From Salinivirgaceae bacterium (GTDB taxonomy: Bacteria > Bacteroidota > Bacteroidia > Bacteroidales > SZUA-534): a DNA stretch of 36,009 nt. Each line of letters starts with the position of its first letter. Position 1 is the first letter of the stretch. Location of the stretch: the NCBI GenBank assembly GCA_016342715.1, contig JAEINW010000023.1, positions 1 to 36,009 on the forward strand, written 5' to 3'. The notes under the pieces are model-generated. The model was given only the letters and a program-made list of their open reading frames with translations. It did not search any database and had not been told where the DNA came from. Of this stretch, positions 24,182-33,261 are shown in pieces. The position numbers and the translations under genes were made by a program.

Positions 24182-26680
24182 TTATGCTTCTTCATAATTT
24201 GATCCTGCCGATTCTTCACGCTTTACACCCCAGTTGTAGCCACAATGCAAGCAAGCACGATGGTCAGTATAATGATCAGTAAGTTCGGTGGTTTTAGTAT
24301 GTACTTTGTTGTAGTAGTTTGTTTGTACATTACCCGATGTTGAACTGTGCGAGAATCGATTTTGTGTTCCAGTAGTTACGCTGGCTGTACGCCCATGGTA
24401 TGATGAACCTTCATTTAAACCTACATTCATATTATGGCAATTAGGACATCGATTATATCGAATATTGGTTTTGTGTAAAAACCACCATGCACCAAATACC
24501 AGAGTACTAACAATAGCTGCTATTAAAAACTGATCCATCAACAGCGCCATCCAAATAAGGTATAAATAGGCAGCAAAGCCATAAATTAAAAAATTCAGAA
24601 ACAGTACAGTACCATTTCCCAGAAATTTGGTGTAGCTTAATAATACCGTAAGCGGATTAATCACCAGATGCGGAATAGAAAAAATGAGGAATACTACTAT
24701 TATAATAATTAGGAATTTGATTATCCAAGCTACAATTTTTGTAAACCATCCCATGTTCTTAAATTTTTTCCACCATTTAAATTCAAGTTCCTTGCCTTTA
24801 TAGTACGAAAAACTTAGGAGTCCAAAAGGTTCAAATTGCCTGACATCTTGTGTAAAAGGAAATTTATCAATTAGTTTTACTCGCGATGTTTTTTCACGAA
24901 GGTTATACGCTACGGCTTGGTTGTTTGCATTTATGTCAAAAAATATTCCGTTGTATTCTTTGCTGTTATCAATTAATGAAATATGCTTTAGGTAAGCTTT
25001 TTTTATACCATTATTGGTAATTATTGATTCAAAAGGGCCATACCTTTTTTCTAACTGCTTTAAAGTTTTGCCCACCATTTTATTCTTAACATTGCTCAAT
25101 GTAGTGGGATAAATAAAACTTTGATTTATTTCGGGAATCGAGCTTATAAATGGAGCATCAAACCTATAATAGGGTACATAACCAATTTTACCTGAAGCAC
25201 GTTTAATTTGCACCATATCTTTTTTGTCAGCCTCTTTACTTACAAAATAATTAAGTACGGTTGCTTTTTCGCCTGCTTTAATAGAATCGGTAAATGCCTT
25301 GGTAGTGTAATTAGTAAAAAAAGGTGTTGTTTTATCAATAATTATATTTTTCGCACCGCTAATATCACGGTAATCAAGATAACCCATGTTACCATTTTGG
25401 GTTTTTACCTTTACCCACCAACGCCCCTTACGTGCTATAGGTGTTAATTTATTTCCAGCATATAATGGTTTGTACGCACCTTTCTCCTTAGCGCTTTCAC
25501 CAACAAAGGCATCAAACATAAGATCAGTATTGGTATTAAGCACCCAGTTTGAAGCATTAAATTCAAATTCAGGGCTTTTAAATTTACTTATATTAATTGC
25601 TGCAAATAAAATTGCTATTCCTATAATACTAAATACTATAGCTCTTAGCATTTGTCGCATATATTTTGGCACATTATTTCCCTGTGTATCAACTACTCCT
25701 TTAAGTTCATTATATCGAGCTAATACCTTTTTATTTTGAGGATTTAATTTTTTAATTTGTTTAAGGCCCCATTTTGAATTTTTAATATCTTCAACCGTAT
25801 CTGGCCATCGATACTCATAGCCATCAACCACCTCTTTTCCTGACCAAAGGTCAAAAAGTTGCTCAAGGAGCTCTGAAGCTGATTTATCGTTTCCTGTTAA
25901 GTTATTATCTTCCAAATAATCTCTATTCACAGCCAACGCCTCTTGCATTTCCTTCATTCTATCATTATAGTATTCGTCATTTGTGCCCACCTCTTGAGCC
26001 ATTTTAATGTAATTTTCCGATTCTTCTATTTGCTTTTCTGTTTCCGGATAATAACGATTCGATCCATCTTCTTGCTTTTCAACACCTGTCCATCCCAGCA
26101 TTGCCATATCAAGCATGTATCTAACAAAGAGTTCGTCTTTTTCCTCTTTTTGGTCTTCGCTGAGTTCGGAATCTTTTAAAACAGCAAATATTTCTTTTGC
26201 CTTATCATGGTAAGCTTCTTCAATATAACATTCTAAAAGCATTATCATTGCATCTTCGTCGTTTGCTATATTCACTACCAACTCAAAATACTCAATAGCC
26301 TTGATGTAATCATTATTATCCTTGGCCAGCATTCCAAGCAAGCGCAGAGCCTCATAATTATTGGAATCTATATTTAATATCTGCTCACATAACTGTAACA
26401 CTTTATCTGTGTCATTATTTATATAGTGTGTATAGCACAGGTAAATTAAGTAGTCTGGTTCATTGGGGTTTAGCGCAATGGCCTTTTGAATAGCAGTAAG
26501 CGATTCTTCAGATTTTTCTATTTTGGAATAAGCTTTGCTTAATAAATAGAAAGCTTCGGCATTGTTTTCATTGGAATTAACTATTTGCTGTAAGAGATCA
26601 ATGGCTGCACTGAATTTTCCATTAGTAATAAATTCTTCGGCCTGCTCTATTTCATTGGTAAAATCTGACATTGTAGGCAT
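24182..26680 (-). CDS. TPR protein with SH3-like domains, membrane helices and C-terminal zinc ribbon
   Basis: The ORF runs to 26755, but the first 25 codons look like leader; I start at MPTMSDF (26680; MSDF at 26671 also possible), giving about 832 residues. Order (numbered on the longest frame): TPR repeats (32-200), acidic linker, a transmembrane helix (about 370-386), two SH3-like segments (WWVKVKTQNGNMGYLD and MVQIKRASGKIGYVPYYRF), a cluster of hydrophobic helices (about 670-770), and a C-terminal domain with CPNC and CLHC pairs, a likely zinc ribbon. The combination is unusual. It precedes the FlgO-like gene by 46 bp. Family unknown. Confidence 0.6.
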   Translation of the reverse strand: MPTMSDFTNEIEQAEEFITNGKFSAAIDLLQQIVNSNENNAEAFYLLSKAYSKIEKSEESLTAIQKAIALNPNEPDYLIYLCYTHYINNDTDKVLQLCEQILNIDSNNYEALRLLGMLAKDNNDYIKAIEYFELVVNIANDEDAMIMLLECYIEEAYHDKAKEIFAVLKDSELSEDQKEEKDELFVRYMLDMAMLGWTGVEKQEDGSNRYYPETEKQIEESENYIKMAQEVGTNDEYYNDRMKEMQEALAVNRDYLEDNNLTGNDKSASELLEQLFDLWSGKEVVDGYEYRWPDTVEDIKNSKWGLKQIKKLNPQNKKVLARYNELKGVVDTQGNNVPKYMRQMLRAIVFSIIGIAILFAAINISKFKSPEFEFNASNWVLNTNTDLMFDAFVGESAKEKGAYKPLYAGNKLTPIARKGRWWVKVKTQNGNMGYLDYRDISGAKNIIIDKTTPFFTNYTTKAFTDSIKAGEKATVLNYFVSKEADKKDMVQIKRASGKIGYVPYYRFDAPFISSIPEINQSFIYPTTLSNVKNKMVGKTLKQLEKRYGPFESIITNNGIKKAYLKHISLIDNSKEYNGIFFDINANNQAVAYNLREKTSRVKLIDKFPFTQDVRQFEPFGLLSFSYYKGKELEFKWWKKFKNMGWFTKIVAWIIKFLIIIIVVFLIFSIPHLVINPLTVLLSYTKFLGNGTVLFLNFLIYGFAAYLYLIWMALLMDQFLIAAIVSTLVFGAWWFLHKTNIRYNRCPNCHNMNVGLNEGSSYHGRTASVTTGTQNRFSHSSTSGNVQTNYYNKVHTKTTELTDHYTDHRACLHCGYNWGVKREESAGSNYEEA

Positions 26681-27010
26681 ATTTTTTGGTTTATTATCAG
26701 AGTAATAATTAATATTATTGATTATAAGCAAGCAAATTATTGCTAAATAAAACAATAAGCAAATTTTTTTTATCAGATTGAATATTTTAAGTCCTTTTCT
26801 TCTCTTGATTATTTTACGCCTAACGAGTCGTCAAAACAAATAAAAAGAGAGGAGCTTTTGATGCTTTTGGAAGGTCTTTCATTTAGTACAATGAGCAAAA
26901 AAAAGCGGTACAAATTTGGTTGATTTTCACAGTTAAAAATATGTTTATATTCTATGTATATCAATGGTTTAGTGGTATATTTGAGCATGAAAAATCAGCA
27001 ATAAAACGAG
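26681..27010. other. Intergenic stretch containing an IS66 tnpB tail
   Basis: Between the TPR gene and the tnpC relic. Apart from the tnpB remnant at 26837-26923 I see no gene. Confidence 0.4.
26837..26923 (+). pseudogene. C-terminal remnant of IS66 TnpB
   Basis: 28 residues end at TGA 26921-26923 and read QIKREELLMLLEGLSFSTMS, then KKKRYKFG. EELLMLLEGL and the basic tail resemble the end of IS66 accessory protein TnpB (R-x-E-L-x-x-L-L-E-G-L). It sits where tnpB should be, just before tnpC, so I read it as the same element. The rest of tnpB is gone. Confidence 0.5.
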
Positions 27011-27876
27011 GTGTTTATAATAGAATCCTTAATGGCAAAAACGGCTCTTTTGGAACGAAGTCTTGCTGATAAAATTTCTTCTATTTCTAAACGTGATTCC
27101 ACTATATTAGATAAAGACTCTGCTATTTTAAAACTTACCGCTGACCTTGAAGCTGCTACGTTTCAAAACGAGCAGCTACGAAGAATGATTTTTGGTTCTA
27201 AAAGAGAGCGTTTCATACCTGCCCTGGATTCTCATCAATTAACCCTTGAATTTGAGCCTAAAATTGCAGAAATAGAGGATACCGTTAAAGCTGAAGGAGA
27301 GCTTATTCGTATTGCATTTGAACGTAAAAAGCATAAAAAAGAGCACCGGGGTCGTATGGTATTGCCAACACATTTGCCTGTTGTGGAAACTATTATTGAA
27401 CCATCAGAAGACACTACTGGCATGGTGTGTATTGGTAAGGAGATTACAGAAGAGTTGGATTATACACATGCAAAACTGCACATCAATCGCATCATCCGCC
27501 CAAAATACATTACTAAAGAAAATACTGCAGGGAATCAAAAACAAGTAATTCCGAATTAAATCGGTCCATTCCAAAATGCATTGCAAGTGCGGCTTTATTG
27601 TCGATGAATTTTACTGATAAATACGTCTTTCACTTACCACTGTATCGAATACTTAAGCGAATAGTTCTGATGGGGGTTCCATTGCCCAGTTCCACATTAG
27701 AATCATGGGTAAAATTAGGCGCTCAATTATTACTGCCACTCTACGCAGTCAATCGATTACATGTTACGAAAAATAAAGGATGGGTTAATATTGGTATAGA
27801 TAAGGACACTGCAGAATTCAAAGAATTCGAATTAAGATTTTCAATATTTTTTACTCTTGTCATAAAGCTTGCCTAG
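27011..27876 (+). pseudogene. Truncated, frameshifted IS66 transposase TnpC
   Basis: The first frame (27011-27559, likely start MAKTALL at 27032) has the TnpC N-terminal coiled coil (ALLERSLADKISSISKRDS, ILKLTADLEAATFQNEQLRRMIFGSKRERF). A frameshift near 27550 moves the continuation into another frame: RSIPKCIASAALLS, then DKYVFHLPLYRIL and PSSTLESWVKLGAQLL (from 27561). Both are typical TnpC segments. The catalytic part after about 27815 is missing. Dead element. Confidence 0.75.
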
Positions 27877-28172
27877 TCGGTAGGCATGGGAAAACGTTGA
27901 AAATCAGATTCCTTTTAGGGTTGGGGTAATGCTTGTTTTTAACTTTCCCCGATTTCGTGCCTTTTTATACTGGACTTACTAATAATAATACATTATTTTT
28001 CTTAAGTAAGTATATTATTTTTTTAACACCTCTGAAAAAAATTGGCAAAAAGAACTATCATGTTTATCTAATTGCTTAGTATTGAGTGGTAAAGCGTTTA
28101 AATAGTTGTAAATTAAAACAAAGAAAAGAACAAATTACGTTAAATAAACGTATTACAACTAAAACCACAAAA

Positions 28173-28568
28173 ATGATTGTATTAGATACAAATTATGCAT
28201 TAGTAACTTATGATGAGGAAAATAAGTTAGCTATGATTGAGTGGAAAGCAAAATGTACTATTGAAGAATATCAAGGAGCATTTTTAAAACTAATTGATCT
28301 ACAGAAAACAAAACCAATAACAAGGTATATTTCGGATATAAGAAAGCAAAGCATTCTCAGTCCGTCTGATAGAAAATGGTTTGAAGATGAAGCCTTACCA
28401 ATGGCCGTAAAACAAGGATTAAAAGCTGCTGCTGTAGTTTTTGATGGGAATTCTTTTAAAAAATACTATATCAATATTGTTATAAAAACAATTAATAAAT
28501 TTGGCTTTCCGGTTAAGGTTTTTAACGATTTACAAGCAGCAAAGGATTGGGTAATGACAATTTCATAA
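28173..28568 (+). CDS. STAS/SpoIIAA-like protein, paralogue 1
   Basis: I start at MIVLDTNYA (28173) because it matches the next gene's start and length; the upstream ATG at 28086 adds an unlikely basic extension. 131 residues in an alternating alpha/beta pattern: YALVTYDEENKLAMIEWKA, then a helix, ITRYISDIRKQS, GLKAAAVVFDGN. The fold resembles STAS/SEC14-like domains used in regulation or lipid binding. No enzyme motif. It is a tandem copy of the next gene, about 70% identical by hand count. Role unknown. Confidence 0.7.
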   Translation: MIVLDTNYALVTYDEENKLAMIEWKAKCTIEEYQGAFLKLIDLQKTKPITRYISDIRKQSILSPSDRKWFEDEALPMAVKQGLKAAAVVFDGNSFKKYYINIVIKTINKFGFPVKVFNDLQAAKDWVMTIS

Positions 28569-28664
28569 GTTGATTATTAGTAAAATAATATATATATATT
28601 GTTAAATAAGATACAATATAACCTTGATTATTGTTAGTGAGTGTTAAACTAAAAAAATAATAGA

Positions 28665-29060
28665 ATGGTATTACTAGATAAAAATTATGCTCTTGTTACT
28701 TATGATGAAGAAAATCAGTTAGGTATTGTAGAATGGAAAGCAAAATGCACCCCAGAAGAATATCAAAGTGCTTTTATGGCTCTTCTTGAAAAGCAAAAGA
28801 GCAAGCCAATAACTCGTTATATTTCTGATATTCGAAAGCAAAGTGTAATAAGTCCTATGGATAGAAAATGGTTTGAGAAGGAGGCTTTACCACAAGCTGT
28901 AAAACAAGGATTAAAGGCTGCTGCAGTTGTTTTTGATGGTAATGCATTTAAGAAATATTATATTAATGTTATTTTAAACACAACCAATAAATATAAATTA
29001 CCCATGCAAGTTTTTAACCATATGGATGAAGCAAAAGATTGGTTAATGAAAACTGTTTAA
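28665..29060 (+). CDS. STAS/SpoIIAA-like protein, paralogue 2
   Basis: 131 residues, same length and frame layout as the preceding gene. Conserved blocks: NYALVTYDEEN, EWKAKCT, KPITRYISDIRKQS, DRKWFE, AVKQGLKAAAVVFDGN and FKKYYIN. Differences cluster in the C-terminal helix. The 96-bp gap has its own AT-rich leader, so separate transcription is possible. Its stop overlaps the convergent quinone reductase gene by 4 bases. Recent tandem duplication or two-component pairing are both possible. Confidence 0.7.
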   Translation: MVLLDKNYALVTYDEENQLGIVEWKAKCTPEEYQSAFMALLEKQKSKPITRYISDIRKQSVISPMDRKWFEKEALPQAVKQGLKAAAVVFDGNAFKKYYINVILNTTNKYKLPMQVFNHMDEAKDWLMKTV

Positions 29061-29638
29061 AACTGATTTAATCCAAGTTGCTCAGCTTTTTTAAGCCATT
29101 TAATTCTATTTTCCTCAGTCGATCCTTTAATAGTTCTGAATGAGACGCTTTTTACTGGGCTAAAACCGCAAAATTTAAGAATAGATTTTTTCATTGAGTT
29201 GTGTCCCGGTTTTCGTAAAAATAAATTGTAATAAAAACCAGGGGAATCCATAGTTACAATAATACTTGCTGATTTACCTTTCATTAGCTTTTTTGGAAGT
29301 GGCGAATTATTTTGATAATCAAAAGTGAAACCTGGCAAAAACAAACGATCAATGAATCCTTTTAGTAAAGCAGGATATGTTCCCCACCAATTTGGGTAAA
29401 CAAAAACAATATGATTTGCTTCCTTTATTAATTCCCAGCTTGCCAATAAATCGGGTTCCAATTCTGTTCTTGTTTGATACCCATTCTGTAAAATGGGATT
29501 AAAACTAAGATCGTATAAATTTAGAATTTTAGCACTTGCTAGTTCTAATTTTACTGCTCCTTTGAAATAATTTTCTGCCAAACTATTGCAGAAACTCTCT
29601 TTATTTGGATGACCATTAATAATAAGTATTCTTTTCAT
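29057..29638 (-). CDS. NAD(P)H:quinone reductase-like flavoprotein
   Basis: 193 residues, flavodoxin-like fold. RILIINGHPNKESFCNSLAE is the FMN/FAD phosphate loop; HIVFVYPNWWGTYPALLKGFIDR and GFTFDY are typical of the MdaB/NQO1/KefF group. It should reduce quinones by two electrons and avoid semiquinone radicals. Single gene, convergent with the STAS-like pair (4-base overlap). Confidence 0.85.
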   Translation of the reverse strand: MKRILIINGHPNKESFCNSLAENYFKGAVKLELASAKILNLYDLSFNPILQNGYQTRTELEPDLLASWELIKEANHIVFVYPNWWGTYPALLKGFIDRLFLPGFTFDYQNNSPLPKKLMKGKSASIIVTMDSPGFYYNLFLRKPGHNSMKKSILKFCGFSPVKSVSFRTIKGSTEENRIKWLKKAEQLGLNQF

Positions 29639-29772
29639 TTATCAATAACTTTATTTTTATTTTGACAATGTTAATGCTTTTAAAAAATATTATTTTATAA
29701 TAATCGATATAACAGGTATTTATGTCGGTAAAAGTTTGGTTTAAAAAGTGAGATAATATTTTTTAAAAAGTA

Positions 29773-29802
29773 TTTGATAGTTCTGAAATTAAATTATCTT
29801 TG
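29773..29802 (+). promoter_or_regulatory. Promoter of the RRM/cold-shock operon
   Basis: TTTG (29773-29776), 18 nt, TATCTTTG (29795-29802), a full match to the Bacteroidota promoter pattern. The leader to the first start (29865) is about 55 nt and AT-rich, with room for cold-dependent RNA structure. Confidence 0.7.
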
Positions 29803-29864
29803 CAAATAATTAATTACGATGATTTAACACCCAATGCTTAGATTGTCTCTTTTAACTAAATAGA

Positions 29865-30101
29865 ATGAAATTATTTATAGGCAATCTAGACGACAAAATT
29901 CAATCCTCACATTTAAGAGAAGCTTTTCAGGAATTTGGAAAAGTGAATTCTGCCAAAGTAATAAAAGATAAAAGTACCGGAAAGTCAAAGGGTTTTGGCT
30001 TTATTGACATGCCCAACAAAGAAGAGGCAGTAAAGGTAATTGAAGATGTAAATGGTGGTAAATGGGAAGGTAAAGTTATTACCATCCGTGAGGCCTATTA
30101 A
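29865..30101 (+). CDS. Single RRM RNA-binding protein 1
   Basis: 78 residues, one RNA recognition motif. RNP-2 LFIGNL (3-8) and RNP-1 KGFGFIDM with the aromatic residues that stack on RNA are intact. Short Bacteroidota RRM proteins like this act as RNA chaperones. It lies 31 bp before the second RRM gene, with a cold-shock gene after that; one operon from the promoter at 29773. Confidence 0.9.
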   Translation: MKLFIGNLDDKIQSSHLREAFQEFGKVNSAKVIKDKSTGKSKGFGFIDMPNKEEAVKVIEDVNGGKWEGKVITIREAY

Positions 30102-30132
30102 ACAGGGCAATTTTTTTTTTTAAACAATCAAT

Positions 30133-30429
30133 ATGAAAATTTACGTAGGAAATTTACAGTATAGTGTAGATGAAGAAGATTTAAAAGAAATCTTCGCAGA
30201 ATATGGTGATGTTAGTTCTGTAAAACTAATTACCGATAAATTCACTGGAAAAAGCAAAGGGTTTGCTTTTGTTGAAATGGAAAATAACGAGGCAGGAAAA
30301 TCTGCAATTGAAGCTTTGAACGATGCAGAATTAGAAGGAAGAAACATGAAAGTTGATGAAGCTCGTGAACGTGAAGAACGTCCAGGAAATAATGAAAGAA
30401 GAACATTTAACAAGCCAAGCTATAATTAA
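30133..30429 (+). CDS. Single RRM RNA-binding protein 2
   Basis: 98 residues. RNP-2 IYVGNL and RNP-1 KGFAFVEM; the C-terminal 20 residues are an Arg/Glu/Asn-rich tail ([14 protein letters not shown]). Divergent from the first RRM protein, with the Ala in RNP-1 replacing Gly. Likely acts with the cold-shock protein encoded 4 bp downstream. Confidence 0.9.
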   Translation: MKIYVGNLQYSVDEEDLKEIFAEYGDVSSVKLITDKFTGKSKGFAFVEMENNEAGKSAIEALNDAELEGRNMKVDEAREREERPGNNERRTFNKPSYN

Positions 30430-30433
30430 TATA

Positions 30434-30631
30434 ATGAGAGGAACTGTAAAATGGTATAATGAAACAAAAGGTTTTGGTTTCATTACAAGAGAGGGTGAAA
30501 ATGATATTTTTGTTCACCGTTCAGGATTAAAAAACAGTTTTGGAGCTTTAGATGAAGGTCAGGAAGTTGAATTCGAAGTTGAAGAAGGTGAAAAAGGCTT
30601 ACAAGCAATTAATGTTGAAGTTGTAGGTTAA
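30434..30631 (+). CDS. Cold-shock domain protein
   Basis: 65 residues from [18 protein letters not shown]; the upstream ATG at 30353 overlaps the RRM gene and gives a foreign N-terminus, so I chose 30434. RNP-1 KGFGFI and RNP-2 DIFVHRSGL are intact and length is standard. It binds single-stranded RNA or DNA. It is the last gene of the operon, followed by a terminator at 30657. Confidence 0.9.
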   Translation: MRGTVKWYNETKGFGFITREGENDIFVHRSGLKNSFGALDEGQEVEFEVEEGEKGLQAINVEVVG

Positions 30632-30656
30632 TTTTTTACCCATTAAGATATTTGAG

Positions 30657-30680
30657 AGCCGCATTATGCGGCTTTTTTTT
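30657..30680 (+). terminator. Intrinsic terminator of the RRM/cold-shock operon
   Basis: AGCCGC, loop ATTAT, GCGGCT, then eight T's (30673-30680). Best intrinsic terminator in the window, 25 bp after the cold-shock stop. Confidence 0.85.
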
Positions 30681-30806
30681 GCTTGTAATCATTCTATACT
30701 ATTGTGTATTGGTTGAATATTTAGTTATTTTCATACCAACTTTTTCTATTTTTAAGTACATTGCACTTGAGATATCTAACACATAATTTCATAACGAATT
30801 AGTACC

Positions 30807-31394
30807 ATGTTTAAGAATTATTTAAAAAAGAAATCTAAAATAGGATTGGCAGTAGATGCTGCCATTGTTATACTTTTTATCTTACTTTTAATACCTGCTA
30901 CTAGAAAAGAGGTAGCGGCTTTAATATTAAAGCCAACTCTTTTTATTCATCAACCAAAAGTAAATAACAATAAACCAATTATAAGTGATAATGCATATGA
31001 TTGGAAACTGCAAAACTTGGCTGGAGAGAAAATAAAATTAAGCACATTTGAGAATAATGTATTGATTATTAATCTTTGGGCAACATGGTGTCCACCTTGT
31101 ATTGCTGAGATGCCTGATTTACAAAGACTATATAATGATTATGGTGATAAAGTTTCTTTTTTATTTGTTAGTAACGAAAGCGATGCCACGATTAAAGAGT
31201 TTATCGATAAAAAAGGATATACATTTCCTGTTTACACACCACTTACTCAATATCCCAATGATTTTGAAACCAATACTATTCCAACAACCTACATAATATC
31301 TAAAAAAGGTGAACTTGTAATTAATAAAACAGGTGTAGCTCAGTGGAATAGTAAAAGAATAAGGCAAATTTTAGACGTATTAATTAATCAATAA
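30807..31394 (+). CDS. Membrane-anchored TlpA-like thiol-disulfide protein
   Basis: 195 residues. N-terminal transmembrane helix (about 12-30), then a periplasmic thioredoxin domain with INLWATWCPPCIAEMP (Cys95, Cys98), FVSNESDATIKEF and NTIPTTYIISKKG (cis-Pro). Canonical TlpA/ResA type, probably reducing periplasmic disulfides such as those of cytochrome c apoproteins. It is 11 bp before the gate-domain transporter gene. Confidence 0.88.
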   Translation: MFKNYLKKKSKIGLAVDAAIVILFILLLIPATRKEVAALILKPTLFIHQPKVNNNKPIISDNAYDWKLQNLAGEKIKLSTFENNVLIINLWATWCPPCIAEMPDLQRLYNDYGDKVSFLFVSNESDATIKEFIDKKGYTFPVYTPLTQYPNDFETNTIPTTYIISKKGELVINKTGVAQWNSKRIRQILDVLINQ

Positions 31395-31405
31395 CAATTA
31401 CTGAT

Positions 31406-32686
31406 TTGGTTTTAAATTATATTTGGATCGGTTTTTTTCTTGTAGCATTTGTTGTTGCACTACTTCGTTTAATCGGATATATTTTTCGTGATTTTTTTGC
31501 CGACACATTAAGTGTCATTTTTACTGAAGCCGATTTGCATGTATTTAAAGATATGGTGGATGCTTCGTTTAATATGGCAACCACCAGTGTTAATTTAATT
31601 ATCGCTCTTATTGGTGTAATGGTTTTTTGGCTAGGGATTATGAAAGTGGGCGAGGATGGAGGAGCAATTAAAATAATTTCAAGAATATTTGGACCATTTT
31701 TTAATAAACTTTTTCCTGAATTACCTAAAAACCATAAGTCAATAGGAGCCATGATAATGAACCTATCGGCAAATATGTTGGGTTTAGATAATGCAGCTAC
31801 TCCTTTAGGTTTAAAAGCTATGGGAGAATTACAGGAGGTGAATGATAAAAAGGATACGGCATCGAATGCACAGATAATGTTTTTAGTTTTGAACACCTCG
31901 GGTTTGACTGTTATACCAGTAAGTATTTTGGCCTACAGAGTAGCTGCCAATTCCGAGATGGTTTCAGCAATATTTATTCCTATTTTATTAGCAACCTATT
32001 TTTCAACCTTGGCAGGGTTAATTTCAGTTTCAATTTATCAAAAAATAAATCTTTTTAATAAAACAATTCTAGCATATTTGGGTAGTGCTACGGCTGCAAT
32101 TCTTGGCTTACTTTGGTGGATTTCAGGTTTAACGCAAACTCAAATTAATACGGTTTCCTCATTTGGTGGAAATATGATTATTTTTTTAATAATAATATCC
32201 TTCTTGTATTTGGGTTTTCGAAAACGAATTGATGTTTATAATTCATTTATCACAGGAGCTAAAGATGGTTTTAATGTGGCAATAAAAATCATTCCTTATT
32301 TAGTGGCTATGTTAGTTGGTATTGGAGTGTTTAGAGCATCAGGAGCTATGGATTTATTAATTGGTGGAATTAAATACCTGGTAGGTTTTACCGGACTAAA
32401 TACTGAATTTGTTGATGCTTTGCCTGTTGCATTTATGAAACCATTGAGTGGGAGTGGAGCACGCGGAGCAATGCTTGAATTATATAAAAATTTTGGACCC
32501 GACTCATTTCCAAGTTTATTAGCATCGGTTTTTCAAGGATCGACAGAAACTACTTTTTATACTTTAGCCGTATATTTTGGCGCTGTAAATATTACTAGAA
32601 CACGTTACGCCGTAGTTTGTGGCTTAATAGCTGACTTTGCTGGAATAATTGCAGCAATTTTTATTTCGTATTTATTTTTCAAGTAA
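31406..32686 (+). CDS. SpmA/SpmB-like nucleoside-recognition (gate) membrane protein
   Basis: 426 residues, about ten transmembrane helices. The start is TTG at 31406; no in-frame ATG precedes it. Two gate domains are visible: VFWLGIMKVGEDGGAIKII... followed by MNLSANMLGLDNAATPLGLKA, and in the second half PLSGSGARGAMLEL and QGSTETTFYTLAVYFG. These are the fused form of the spore maturation proteins SpmA and SpmB, present in non-sporulating Bacteroidota too. Likely a transporter; substrate unknown. Its last base overlaps the next gene start by 1 base. Confidence 0.82.
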   Translation: MVLNYIWIGFFLVAFVVALLRLIGYIFRDFFADTLSVIFTEADLHVFKDMVDASFNMATTSVNLIIALIGVMVFWLGIMKVGEDGGAIKIISRIFGPFFNKLFPELPKNHKSIGAMIMNLSANMLGLDNAATPLGLKAMGELQEVNDKKDTASNAQIMFLVLNTSGLTVIPVSILAYRVAANSEMVSAIFIPILLATYFSTLAGLISVSIYQKINLFNKTILAYLGSATAAILGLLWWISGLTQTQINTVSSFGGNMIIFLIIISFLYLGFRKRIDVYNSFITGAKDGFNVAIKIIPYLVAMLVGIGVFRASGAMDLLIGGIKYLVGFTGLNTEFVDALPVAFMKPLSGSGARGAMLELYKNFGPDSFPSLLASVFQGSTETTFYTLAVYFGAVNITRTRYAVVCGLIADFAGIIAAIFISYLFFK

Positions 32687-33192
32687 TGATGTATAATAAG
32701 CCCATATGGTCGCCAAATGTAATACTAATGAATGTTACCGATAATATTGAAGAAGTAACATTAGAAACTATTGCACTTATAAAAAAATTAGACCCATCAA
32801 TTTTGCTTATTGGCCTTTATATAAATCATAAATATAAAGAAATAAAGGAATCTCAAATTATTCTATCAAACCCCGATTATTCAATTTATAAGGAAGTTTT
32901 AAAAAATGAACAAACCATCCCATCCCGACTTTTAAGTGCAGGTGCTAGGCATGTTTATTATATTGTTCCTAAAACAGCAAATTACCGCCAGGCATTTGTA
33001 AATTTAATTGATATTCTTGGATACAATTTTCCTATAATTTGTATCGCAGCTGGTTTAGCAAACGATATTGATTCGCCAGCAATTGTTGATTTTGAAAACT
33101 CAATAAAAGAAAAGATTGTAAATAGAATTACAATCTCTGAATTGAAAAAGAAAGAAATAACATTTGAAGGGCGAAAATTTAAAATTCTATAA
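32686..33192 (+). CDS. Unidentified protein next to the gate-domain transporter
   Basis: 168 residues. Starts within the TAATG junction of the upstream gene, so translation is coupled. Alternating hydrophobic strands (VILMNVTDNI, PSILLIGLYI, HVYYIVPK, NFPIICIAAGLANDI) suggest an alpha/beta fold in the cytoplasm. No P-loop and no known catalytic motif. It may be a regulator or enzyme connected with whatever the transporter moves. Family unrecognised. Confidence 0.6.
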   Translation: MMYNKPIWSPNVILMNVTDNIEEVTLETIALIKKLDPSILLIGLYINHKYKEIKESQIILSNPDYSIYKEVLKNEQTIPSRLLSAGARHVYYIVPKTANYRQAFVNLIDILGYNFPIICIAAGLANDIDSPAIVDFENSIKEKIVNRITISELKKKEITFEGRKFKIL

Positions 33193-33261
33193 GTAAACTG
33201 TAACAATTCGTATTTGTTAACGACATACTCAGTATTACAGAAAACATATAATTGATAAAAA

